Part shown: one piece after another, positions 8,013-16,076 of the stretch
Position numbering within the stretch: position 1 is the stretch's first letter
Layout: every line of letters starts with the position of its first letter
Origin: an uncultured Collinsella sp.
GTDB lineage: Bacteria > Actinomycetota > Coriobacteriia > Coriobacteriales > Coriobacteriaceae
Direction of reading: 5' to 3'
NCBI GenBank assembly: GCA_958445895.1
Contig: CAUCTV010000006.1
Span: 1-59,211, forward strand
DNA length: 59,211 nucleotides
Program-made: the position numbers and the translations under genes
Notes under the pieces: model-generated
Database searches by the model: none
Seen by the model: only the letters and a program-made list of their open reading frames with translations
Told to the model about the DNA's origin: nothing

Positions 8013-8041
8013 TTGCACGTTTCCGCAGCTATTGGTATAGT
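8013..8041 (+). promoter_or_regulatory. Promoter of the rimP-nusA-infB operon
   Basis: TTGCAC, a 17-base spacer and TATAGT give a good housekeeping-sigma promoter. Transcription would start near 8048, leaving a leader of about 70 bases that contains the attenuator-like hairpin. Confidence 0.65.
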
Positions 8042-8066
8042 TTGCTTGCAAATGAAGTTGTAATTG

Positions 8067-8099
8067 AAAGAAGTGGGGTTTCGGCCCCGCTTCTTTTTT
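8067..8099 (+). terminator. Attenuator-like terminator in the rimP leader
   Basis: AGAAGTGGGG and CCCCGCTTCT pair around a TTTCGG loop (one T-G wobble) and run straight into six T residues. It lies between the promoter and the rimP ribosome binding site, so it can only serve to cut short the operon's own transcript. NusA, encoded in the same operon, affects pausing and termination, which would allow feedback; this link is inference. Confidence 0.65.
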
Positions 8100-8119
8100 G
8101 TATGGATGGAGGTGCCGCA

Positions 8120-8614
8120 ATGGTCAAGACCAAGACCGAGCAGGCGATCATCGACGCGCTCGAGGCCGTCGCTCCCCAGCACGATGTCGACATCGTCGAC
8201 GTCGAGCTCGTGGGTGCCACCAAGGCCCCCTGCGTGCGCGTGCGTATCGAGGGTGCCGAGGGTCAGAGCCTGTCGCTCAACGATGTTACGGCCAACACCA
8301 AGTGGGTCGGCGATGTGATTGAGGAGCTCGACCCCATCTCTTCGAGCTATACGCTCGAGGTGTCGAGCCCGGGCATGGCGCGCCCGCTGCGCCGCCCGTG
8401 CGACTTTGCCCGCTTTGTGGGCGAGAACTGTGAGCTCACCTCCACCGCTACCGAGGGCCGTCGCAAGTACGCCGGCAAGATTGCCGCCGCCACCGAGGCG
8501 AACGTGACCCTCGAGCTCGAGGGCGGCGAGTCCGTCACCCTCGATTTCTCTGATGTTAAAAAGTGCAAGTTGAAGCCCACCTACGACTTCAAGCCCGCGA
8601 AGGAAGGAAAGTAA
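8120..8614 (+). CDS. rimP: Ribosome maturation factor RimP
   Basis: Needed for 30S subunit maturation. About 164 residues, the usual size: an N-terminal alpha/beta domain with DVDIVDVELVGA, a central SSYTLEVSSPGMARPLRRP segment holding the conserved EVSSPG and RPL motifs, and a C-terminal SH3-like domain. I chose ATG 8120 because GGAGG lies seven bases ahead; a start at 8102 would sit before that site. First gene of an operon that continues with nusA after two bases. Confidence 0.92.
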   Translation: MVKTKTEQAIIDALEAVAPQHDVDIVDVELVGATKAPCVRVRIEGAEGQSLSLNDVTANTKWVGDVIEELDPISSSYTLEVSSPGMARPLRRPCDFARFVGENCELTSTATEGRRKYAGKIAAATEANVTLELEGGESVTLDFSDVKKCKLKPTYDFKPAKEGK

Positions 8615-8615
8615 G

Positions 8616-9863
8616 ATGGCAGCATCCGACATGATGTCCGCCCTGATGGAGCTTTGCCAGGAGAAGCACATCGACCAGCTCTACCTGATCGACCGCCTGG
8701 AGCAGTCGCTTGCCAAGAGCTATGCCGAGATCCTGCATCTTGAGTGGGGCGCCAAGGTGACCATCGACCGCACCACCGGCAAGATCTACGTCTACCGTCT
8801 GGAGCCGATTGACGATTCCATGGACGAGGAAGGCAACTTCACCGAGTTCGAGGAGATCGACGTCACCCCCAAGAACACGAGCCGCATCGCCGCCCAGCAC
8901 GCCAAGGCCGAGATCAACGCCATCGTGCGCAACTCCGCCCGCGAGCAGATCTACGAGGAGTTCTCCGGCCGCATCGGTGACCTCATCAGCGGTACCGTGC
9001 TGCAGTCCACGCCCGACTTCACGATCGTCAAGATCCGCGAGGGCGTCGAGGCCGAGCTGCCGCACTTCGATCAGCGCCGTTACGAGAACGAGCGCAACGA
9101 GCGTCCGATGGGCGAGCGCTACCTGCATAACCAGCACATCAAGGCCGTGATCATCGACGTTCGCGACCCCAACTCCAACCTGCAGCCGGTTCGTGGCGAG
9201 CACAGCCGTCCGCCGATTGTCATCTCCCGTACCCACCCCGAGCTCATGCGTCGTCTGTTTGAGCAGGAGGTGCCCGAGATCTATGAGGGCACCGTCCAGA
9301 TCAAGTCGATCGCCCGCGAGCCCGGCCAGCGCTCCAAGGTCGCCGTCCACTCGCTCGACGACCGTCTGGATCCCGTGGGCGCCTGTGTCGGCCCCAAGGG
9401 CAGCCGTGTTCGCGCTGTCGTGGGCGAGCTCCGTGGCGAGCGCGTCGACGTCATCCTTTGGGATGCCGATCCTGCCGTCTACGTCGCCAACGCCCTGTCG
9501 CCCGCCAAGGTCACCCGCGTCCTCATCGACGAGGAGAAGGCCTACGCCGGCGTCATCGTGCCCGACGACCAGCTGTCCCTCGCCATCGGCAAGGAGGGCC
9601 AGAACGCCCGCCTCGCCGCGCGCCTGACCGGCTGGCACATCGACATCAAGTCCGAGACGCTTGCCGCCGACATCCTCAAGAACGTTCCCGTTCACGAGGA
9701 GCCCGCCGCCGACCTGATCGGTGACGAGGAGGACGAGGACGTCCGCCGCTGCGAGTACGTGTCCGAGGACGGCATCCAGTGCCGCAACCAGGCTCGTCCC
9801 GGCTCCCGTTTCTGCGGTGTCCACGACACCGACGCCTTCGATGATGCGGAGGACCTGATCTAG
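8616..9863 (+). CDS. nusA: Transcription factor NusA with a cysteine-rich C-terminal tail
   Basis: Binds RNA polymerase and controls pausing, termination and antitermination. 415 residues: N-terminal polymerase-binding domain (1-125), S1 domain (about 130-200, from GDLISGTVLQ), then two KH domains (GACVGPKGSRVRAVVGEL and LAIGKEGQNARLAARLTGW). The C-terminus is unusual: after an acidic stretch there is C379-x9-C389-x10-C400-x2-H403, which looks like a small metal-binding knuckle. The ylxR gene that commonly follows nusA in Gram-positives is missing; infB comes next after 91 bases. Confidence 0.95.
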   Translation: MAASDMMSALMELCQEKHIDQLYLIDRLEQSLAKSYAEILHLEWGAKVTIDRTTGKIYVYRLEPIDDSMDEEGNFTEFEEIDVTPKNTSRIAAQHAKAEINAIVRNSAREQIYEEFSGRIGDLISGTVLQSTPDFTIVKIREGVEAELPHFDQRRYENERNERPMGERYLHNQHIKAVIIDVRDPNSNLQPVRGEHSRPPIVISRTHPELMRRLFEQEVPEIYEGTVQIKSIAREPGQRSKVAVHSLDDRLDPVGACVGPKGSRVRAVVGELRGERVDVILWDADPAVYVANALSPAKVTRVLIDEEKAYAGVIVPDDQLSLAIGKEGQNARLAARLTGWHIDIKSETLAADILKNVPVHEEPAADLIGDEEDEDVRRCEYVSEDGIQCRNQARPGSRFCGVHDTDAFDDAEDLI

Positions 9864-9954
9864 CGCGCGGTTGCGCCGGGCGGGTCCCGGCGCGTCTCCC
9901 ACGCTCGTTCAGTCTCTAGGCACTCAAGGTGCCAGAAAGGGTAGGTGAAGTCAT

Positions 9955-12669
9955 ATGGCAAAAGTCCGTGTGTCCACCCTGGCCAAAGAGTTCGGCATGA
10001 CCTCCAAGGAACTGATGGGTCATCTCGCCGATATGAAGATTCCCGCTAAGTCCGCTTCCTCCACCTTGGAGGACGCTTATGTCGCCATGGTCCGCAAGCA
10101 GCTCGCCTCGGTGATCGAGGCCCGCGCTCAGGAAGTCGAGGCCGCCAAGCAGGCCGAGGAGCAGGCAGCTGCTGCCGAGGAGGCCGCACGCGCCGCCGAG
10201 GCCGAGCGCGAGCGCATCGCCGCCGAGAAGGCACGCGAGGAGGAGCGCCGCCAGTTTGCCGCAGCCCAGGCTGCCGAGGAGGCTGCCCGCGCCGAGGCCG
10301 AGGCCAAGAAGAAGGCCGAGCAGGAGCGCCTTGCTCGCGAGAAGGAGGAGGCTGCCCGCGAGGCCCAGCGCCGCGCCGTTCCCGCTTCCGACTCCGGTTC
10401 GCGCTTCCGTTCGCTGCTCGACCAGATCGCCGCACAGGAGACCGTGCTCAAGGAGAAGAAGGACGCCGAGGACAAGGCCAAGGCCGAGCGCGCCGCAGAG
10501 CGCGGTAACCGTCGTGGCGGCAACAACGACCGCCGCGGTGGCCGTCGTAACGATCGCAACGCCTCAGACAACAACTCCGAGCGCAACGCCTCCGAGAGCC
10601 GTCCGCACAGCCATCGCACCAACGCCAGCAACAACGTCGCTGCCGGCATGGACTTCCCCAACCCCGATAAGCAGGGCAAGGGCAAGAAGCGCAAGGGCGG
10701 TCACAACAACGAAGAGGACCACTACAGCCGCATGGCTCGCGAGGCCGAGGAGTACAGCCGCGAGAAGGTGCTCGAGGAGGCTCGAGCTGCCGTCGAGGAG
10801 GCCTCTCGTGAGTCCACCGGTCGCCGCAAGAAGCGCAAGGAGAAGCGCGAGCGCGAGGCTGCCAAGGCTCAGGAGGAGCGCAAGATAGAGGAGGCGCTGG
10901 CCCAGGGCGTGAACCCCGAGGACCTCGACGCCATCAAGGTCTCCCAGGGCGTTACCGTCCAGGAGCTTGCCGAGGCGCTCGACGTTCCGGCCAACGACAT
11001 CATTAAGCGCCTGTTCCTGCTGGGTACGCCGCTCACGATGACGCAGTCCATGTCCGACGACCTCGTCGAGCTCGTTGCCGACGACCTGGGCCGTCAGATC
11101 AAGATCATCACCCCCGAGGAGGAGAACACCTTCTCGTTCTACGACGATCCCGCCGACCTTAAGCCGCGTGCCCCGGTCGTCACCGTCATGGGCCACGTCG
11201 ACCACGGCAAGACGTCGCTGCTCGATGCCATCCGTCACACCGGCGTTGCTGCCGGCGAGGCGGGCGGCATTACGCAGGCCATCGGCGCTTCGCAGGTCAT
11301 GATCAACGACCGCAAGATCACCTTCATCGATACCCCGGGTCACGCTACCTTTACGGCCATGCGTGCCCGTGGCGCCAAGGTGACCGACATCGTCATCCTG
11401 ATCGTCGCCGCCGACGACGGCGTCATGCCCCAGACGGTCGAGTCGATCAACCACGCCAAGGCCGCCGGCGTACCCATCGTCGTTGCCGTCAACAAGATCG
11501 ATAAGCCGGGCGCCAACCCCGACCGCGTGCGCCAGGAGCTCACCGAGTACGGCGTCATCCCCGAGGAGTGGGGCGGACAGAACATGTTCGTCAACATCTC
11601 GGCCAAGCAGAAGATCGGTATCGATGACCTTCTGGAGACCGTGCTGCTCCAGGCCGACGTGCTCGAGCTTAAGGCCAACCCGGACACCTTTGCCTCCGGC
11701 AATGTCCTCGAGGCCAAGCTCGACAAGGGCCGCGGCTCGGTCGCTACCGTGCTCGTGACCCGCGGTACCTTGCACGTGGGCGATACGCTGGTCGCCGGCC
11801 TTACCTACGGCCGCGTCCGTGCTATGCTCGACCCCAAGGGTCGCGCCGTCACCGAGGCCGGTCCCTCCGACGCCGTCGAGATTTTGGGCCTGCAGTCTGT
11901 GCCCAACGCCGGCGACGAGTTCCGCGTGTTCGAGGACGAGCGCGAGGCTCGCGCCCTTGCCGACGAGCGTTCGCTCAAGGCCCGTATCGAGGAGCAGAGC
12001 CGCGTCAAGCACGTCACGCTCGAGAACCTCTTCGAGACCATTGCCGACGCCGAGGTCAAGGAGCTCAACCTGATCATCAAGGCCGACGTCCAGGGTTCCA
12101 TCGAGGCCCTTCAGGACTCGCTCGACAAGATGGATCAGTCCGAGGTTCGCATCAACACGATCCACTCCGCCGTTGGCGCCATCAACGAGACCGACGTCGT
12201 CCTGGCCGACGCCTCTAACGCCATCATCATCGGCTTTGGCGTCCGTCCCGACGGTAAGGCCCGCTCCGCCGCCGAGCGCGAGGGCGTCGAGATCCGTTGC
12301 TACGACGTCATCTACAAGTGCCTCGAGGAGCTCGACGCCGCCCGTATCGGCATGCTCAAGCCCACCGAGGTCGAGGTCTCCACGGGTACCGCGACCGTCC
12401 TGGACACCTTCAAGGTGCCCAAAGTCGGTATCGCCGCCGGTGTCCGCGTGGAGGAGGGCGAGATCGCCGCGACCGATTCCGTGCGCCTGGTGCGTGACGG
12501 CATTGTGGTCTTCAACGGCAAGATTGCCTCGATGCGCCACTACAAGGACGAGGCCAAGAGCCTCAAGAGCGGTTCCGAGGGCGGCATTGGCCTGGAGAAC
12601 TTCCAGGACATCAAGCCCGGCGACCAGATCGAGGGTTACCGCATCGACCAGGTTGCCCGTACCGAGTAG
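9955..12669 (+). CDS. infB: Translation initiation factor IF-2
   Basis: GTPase that brings initiator tRNA to the 30S subunit and promotes subunit joining. 904 residues. An N-terminal IF2_N winged helix (residues 1-50) is followed by a long charged Ala/Glu/Lys/Arg-rich linker (about 50-330, with Asn/Arg-rich repeats near 185-220), a second IF2_N module, then the G domain. G1 is GHVDHGKT at 413-420, G3 is DTPGH and G4 is NKID. Beta-barrel domains and the C-terminal fMet-tRNA-binding domain follow. The long linker is typical of high-GC Gram-positives. It ends 11 bases before rbfA. Confidence 0.97.
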   Translation: MAKVRVSTLAKEFGMTSKELMGHLADMKIPAKSASSTLEDAYVAMVRKQLASVIEARAQEVEAAKQAEEQAAAAEEAARAAEAERERIAAEKAREEERRQFAAAQAAEEAARAEAEAKKKAEQERLAREKEEAAREAQRRAVPASDSGSRFRSLLDQIAAQETVLKEKKDAEDKAKAERAAERGNRRGGNNDRRGGRRNDRNASDNNSERNASESRPHSHRTNASNNVAAGMDFPNPDKQGKGKKRKGGHNNEEDHYSRMAREAEEYSREKVLEEARAAVEEASRESTGRRKKRKEKREREAAKAQEERKIEEALAQGVNPEDLDAIKVSQGVTVQELAEALDVPANDIIKRLFLLGTPLTMTQSMSDDLVELVADDLGRQIKIITPEEENTFSFYDDPADLKPRAPVVTVMGHVDHGKTSLLDAIRHTGVAAGEAGGITQAIGASQVMINDRKITFIDTPGHATFTAMRARGAKVTDIVILIVAADDGVMPQTVESINHAKAAGVPIVVAVNKIDKPGANPDRVRQELTEYGVIPEEWGGQNMFVNISAKQKIGIDDLLETVLLQADVLELKANPDTFASGNVLEAKLDKGRGSVATVLVTRGTLHVGDTLVAGLTYGRVRAMLDPKGRAVTEAGPSDAVEILGLQSVPNAGDEFRVFEDEREARALADERSLKARIEEQSRVKHVTLENLFETIADAEVKELNLIIKADVQGSIEALQDSLDKMDQSEVRINTIHSAVGAINETDVVLADASNAIIIGFGVRPDGKARSAAEREGVEIRCYDVIYKCLEELDAARIGMLKPTEVEVSTGTATVLDTFKVPKVGIAAGVRVEEGEIAATDSVRLVRDGIVVFNGKIASMRHYKDEAKSLKSGSEGGIGLENFQDIKPGDQIEGYRIDQVARTE

Positions 12670-12680
12670 GGGGTAGCGCT

Positions 12681-13091
12681 ATGAAGCAAACGCAGGCAAC
12701 CCGCCGTTTGGGCGAGCAGCTCCGCGAGAAGCTCGGTTATATCCTGCTCTTTGAGGTTTCCGATCCGCGACTCGACCTGGTCACCCTGACCGCGGTCGAG
12801 GTCGCGGTGGACCGTTCGTTCGCGCGCGTGTACGTGTCGTGCGATGCGAGCCGCTACGATGAGGTCATGGAGGCGCTCGCCAGCGCCAAGGGCCGCATCC
12901 GCAGTCTGTTGGCTCGCTCGCTTGATTGGCGCGTCACGCCCGAGCTCGATTTTCGTATCGATCGCTCGACCGACGAGGCCGAGCGCATCACGCGTGCGCT
13001 GGAAAACGTTCCGGCCACGCTTGCGATCGAAAAGGATGAGGACGGCTACCCGATAGCGGATGTCGCCCAGGAGGCAGCTTTAGATGACTAA
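12681..13091 (+). CDS. rbfA: Ribosome-binding factor A
   Basis: 30S maturation and cold-adaptation factor that acts near the 5' end of 16S rRNA. 136 residues with a single KH-like domain: QLREKLGYILLFEVSDPRL near residues 12-32 and the TPELDFRIDRS strand near 85-95 are family hallmarks. It starts behind GGGGGTAG and its last eight bases overlap the next gene, so translation is probably coupled. Confidence 0.93.
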   Translation: MKQTQATRRLGEQLREKLGYILLFEVSDPRLDLVTLTAVEVAVDRSFARVYVSCDASRYDEVMEALASAKGRIRSLLARSLDWRVTPELDFRIDRSTDEAERITRALENVPATLAIEKDEDGYPIADVAQEAALDD

Positions 13092-14127
13092 TTCCGCCGA
13101 CCTCGCCTCGTGCGAGTCTGCAGATATTAAACGACGCATCCTCGAGCTCATCGAGGATGCGTCCTCCATTGCGATCTCGGGTCACACCTCTCCCGACGGC
13201 GATGCCCTGGGCTCCGTGTTGGGCCTGGGCCTTTCGCTTATGAAGGTGTTCCCCGACAAGGACATCGCCCTGCTGCTGGCAGACGACGATCCCGTTCCGC
13301 GCATCTACCGTTTTATGGAGGGTGCCGATCTGCTGGTGCCGGCCTCTGCCTACACCGGCAACCCGGACCTGTTCATCTCGGTGGACGTGCCGGTCGTCGA
13401 GCGCCTCAATAATTCTGCCGAGGTGCTGCGTCGTTCGGCCCACGTGGCGTGTTTTGACCATCACCCGGCGCGTGAGGAGTTTGCCGAGGTCAGCCTTAGG
13501 TGTGTCAATGCCGCTGCTTGCGCCATGATCATCGACCGCTTTTTGGCCGATTGTGGCATTACCGCAAGCGACAGCATCGCGACTTGCCTGCTGTGTGGCC
13601 TGGTCACCGACACCGGTCGTTTTCAGTATCAGAACGCCGATGCTGCCGCGTTTCATGCTGCCTCTCGCCTGGTGGCGCACGGTGCCGATCCGGCACGCGT
13701 CGCGCTCGAGGTCTATCAGAGCATGCGTGTCGAGTTCTTGCACCTCAAGTCCATCGTCATGGGTCGCATCAAGACGGTCGCGCACGGGCGCGTGGCGTAT
13801 AGCTATGCGTACGAAAGTGACCTTAAGGAATGCGGCGTCACCTCTGATGAGTGCGACGGCCTGGTCGATGTGGTGCGCTCAGTGATGGGCGTCGAGGTCT
13901 GCCTGTTCCTTAAGGGCATCGAGGGCGATACCAAGGTGCGCGGTAACCTGCGCTCCAAGGGCGAACTTGATGTTTCCGAGATTGCGGCCAATTTTGGCGG
14001 AGGTGGGCACCACGCTGCCGCCGGCTTTACCAACGCCGGAACGATTTCCGAGACGCTCACCGCGGCACTTCCCATGCTGGCCGAGCTGGTAGGGGAGGAT
14101 CCCGCTTCGGTGACCGTCGAGCTCTAA
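13084..14127 (+). CDS. nrnA: DHH-family phosphoesterase (NrnA-like nanoRNase / pAp phosphatase)
   Basis: 347 residues. DHH-domain metal motifs are SGHTSPDGDALGS near 35-47, a D-V-P segment near 100, and FDHHPAR near 122-128. The DHHA1 substrate domain ends with GGGGHHAAAGF near 300-310. Members degrade very short RNAs and often dephosphorylate 3'-phosphoadenosine 5'-phosphate. The position between rbfA and truB is the conserved one in Gram-positives. The exact substrate preference cannot be read from sequence. Confidence 0.9.
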   Translation: MTNSADLASCESADIKRRILELIEDASSIAISGHTSPDGDALGSVLGLGLSLMKVFPDKDIALLLADDDPVPRIYRFMEGADLLVPASAYTGNPDLFISVDVPVVERLNNSAEVLRRSAHVACFDHHPAREEFAEVSLRCVNAAACAMIIDRFLADCGITASDSIATCLLCGLVTDTGRFQYQNADAAAFHAASRLVAHGADPARVALEVYQSMRVEFLHLKSIVMGRIKTVAHGRVAYSYAYESDLKECGVTSDECDGLVDVVRSVMGVEVCLFLKGIEGDTKVRGNLRSKGELDVSEIAANFGGGGHHAAAGFTNAGTISETLTAALPMLAELVGEDPASVTVEL

Positions 14128-14142
14128 CTTTTTGGATGGTAC

Positions 14143-15075
14143 ATGGCTCGTCGTACACCTTCTCAACTTAATATGCTGCTCGCCGTCGATAAGCCGGTGG
14201 GCTGCACGTCCCACGACGTGGTTTCGCAATGCCGACGCGCCCTCCATGAGCGGCGCGTCGGTCATGCCGGAACGCTCGACCCCATGGCATCGGGTGTCAT
14301 GGTGGTGGGCGTGGGGCAGGCCACGCGTCTGCTGGGCATGCTCACGCTCGATACCAAAAGCTACGTCGCCGACATCTCGTTTGGCGTCGAGACCAATACC
14401 GATGATGCGGAGGGCGAGGCCGTCCGCACGGTGCCCGTTGCCGACGACTTGCGCGATCCGGCCTATGCCCGCGAGCGTCTGTGTGCCATGTTGGGTCCGC
14501 AGATGCAGGTGCCGCCGGCGTTTTCGGCCATTTCGGTCAACGGCGTGCGCGCCTATAAGGCTGCGCGCGAGGGCAATGCCGTGTCGCTGCCCCCGCGTCC
14601 GGTCGAGGTATACTCCGCCGATCTGATTGCCGTGAGCGGTGATGCCGACGCTTGCGTTTGGACCGTGGCGTTTTCGGTGAGCAAGGGCACCTATATCCGT
14701 GCGCTCGCTCGCGACCTGGGTCGTGCCTGCGACAACGCGGCGCACATTTCCGCGCTGCGCCGTACGGCCTCCGGCGTTGTTTCCATTGGCGCCTGTCATA
14801 CGGTCGAGGAGCTTTCTGCCGAGTCCGCTGACGGTTTTGCCCTGGATCCCATTGCGGCACTGGGTGCCACGCGCGTCGACTTGCCGGGCGACCTTGCCGA
14901 CGATCTGCTGTGCGGACGTCGTATTCCTATTGAGCGTGCGCTTGCGGGCTTCGATGCATCGAAGGCGCCGTTTGCGCTGGTGCTCGATGGCGGGCTCAAG
15001 GCGCTCGCCCGTATCGAGGGTGGTCGCTTTGTAATGGAGCACGTCTTTCCGCAGGCGATTGGCGGTGTTCGATGA
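14143..15075 (+). CDS. truB: tRNA pseudouridine(55) synthase
   Basis: Converts U55 in the T-loop of tRNAs to pseudouridine. 310 residues. The catalytic motif GHAGTLDPMASGV near residues 43-55 contains the essential aspartate. KPVGCTSHDVV near the N-terminus and the SVSKGTYIRALARDLG segment near 180 are family signatures. Its TGA stop overlaps the ribF start (ATGA), implying coupled translation. Confidence 0.95.
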   Translation: MARRTPSQLNMLLAVDKPVGCTSHDVVSQCRRALHERRVGHAGTLDPMASGVMVVGVGQATRLLGMLTLDTKSYVADISFGVETNTDDAEGEAVRTVPVADDLRDPAYARERLCAMLGPQMQVPPAFSAISVNGVRAYKAAREGNAVSLPPRPVEVYSADLIAVSGDADACVWTVAFSVSKGTYIRALARDLGRACDNAAHISALRRTASGVVSIGACHTVEELSAESADGFALDPIAALGATRVDLPGDLADDLLCGRRIPIERALAGFDASKAPFALVLDGGLKALARIEGGRFVMEHVFPQAIGGVR

Positions 15076-16076
15076 TGCTGACCTCCCACGAGCTCGCGCG
15101 TATTTTTTTCGCGGGCGAGTCGGATGAGGCCCGCATCGTCGCCGATGCATTTGATGATTGCGCGTGCCTGGGCGCCGCGTCGATCGCCATCGGCGTGTTC
15201 GATGGCGTGCATAGGGGGCATCGCGAACTGATCGACGCGGTCGTTCGCGATGCGCGTAACCATGGCTGCAAGGCTGTCGTGGTCACCTTCGATCCCGACC
15301 CGGACGTGGTGCTGAGCCCCTCGCCTGCTCAAAAACTGATGACGACGGCCGACCGTCTGCATGCCCTGGCTCTCACCGGGGTCGATGCGGTCGTGGCTGT
15401 TCCCTTTACGCCTTCGGTGGCGGCACTCGACCACGCGGGCTTTCTTAAACTGCTGTCGCATGTGGTCGATATCCGCTCGATTCGCGTGGGCAGCGACTTT
15501 AGGCTGGGCCGCGGCGGTGCCTCGGGCGTTGCCGAGATGAAAGAATGGGGAGCCGAGCGCGACGTTGACGTCTATGGCCACGAGTTGCTGTGCGTCGATG
15601 GACAGACGGTCTGCGCCACCCGTATTCGCCAGGAGCTTCGCCAGGGACATGTTGAGCTTGCCGCCGAGCTGCTCGGCCGCCCGTACATGCTGCGAGGTGT
15701 TGTTGCCGGAGGTCGTCACCAGGGCTCCGACATGGGTTTTCCCACGGCAAATATTCAGGTGCCCGAGGGCATCCAGGTTCCTGCCGATGGCGTCTACGAG
15801 GGCCTGGTGCTGGTCGACGATACCGTGTGGCCTGCTGCCGTCAATGTGGGCCTGCCGCCGACGTATGCCGACGATGCCGCCTCGGCTCATCTCGAGGCCA
15901 ACTTGATCGGGTATACAGGCGACCTGTACGGCGCCTCGGTGTCGCTGGCTTTTACGCGCTGGCTGCGCCCGTCGCGCGTGTTCGATTCGCTGGACGAGCT
16001 TATCGCGACCGTCGAGGGTAATATTGACGATATCCGTCATCATTTGGGTGATCAGGGGGTGAGCATCTGTGATTAG
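15072..16076 (+). CDS. ribF: Bifunctional riboflavin kinase / FAD synthetase
   Basis: Makes FMN then FAD. 334 residues. The N-terminal nucleotidyltransferase domain shows IAIGVFDGVHRGH near residues 38-50, with the HxGH-like site, and VVVTFDPDPD. The C-terminal flavokinase domain shows GSDMGFPTANIQ near 220 and the conserved LYGASVSLAF strand near 280. It overlaps truB by four bases at the front and dnaG by eight at the end, as part of the same operon. Confidence 0.94.
   Translation: MMLTSHELARIFFAGESDEARIVADAFDDCACLGAASIAIGVFDGVHRGHRELIDAVVRDARNHGCKAVVVTFDPDPDVVLSPSPAQKLMTTADRLHALALTGVDAVVAVPFTPSVAALDHAGFLKLLSHVVDIRSIRVGSDFRLGRGGASGVAEMKEWGAERDVDVYGHELLCVDGQTVCATRIRQELRQGHVELAAELLGRPYMLRGVVAGGRHQGSDMGFPTANIQVPEGIQVPADGVYEGLVLVDDTVWPAAVNVGLPPTYADDAASAHLEANLIGYTGDLYGASVSLAFTRWLRPSRVFDSLDELIATVEGNIDDIRHHLGDQGVSICD

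Noticed and set aside
10564..12540. 658-codon minus-strand frame inside infB
   Set aside because: Antisense to the conserved GTPase; no motifs.
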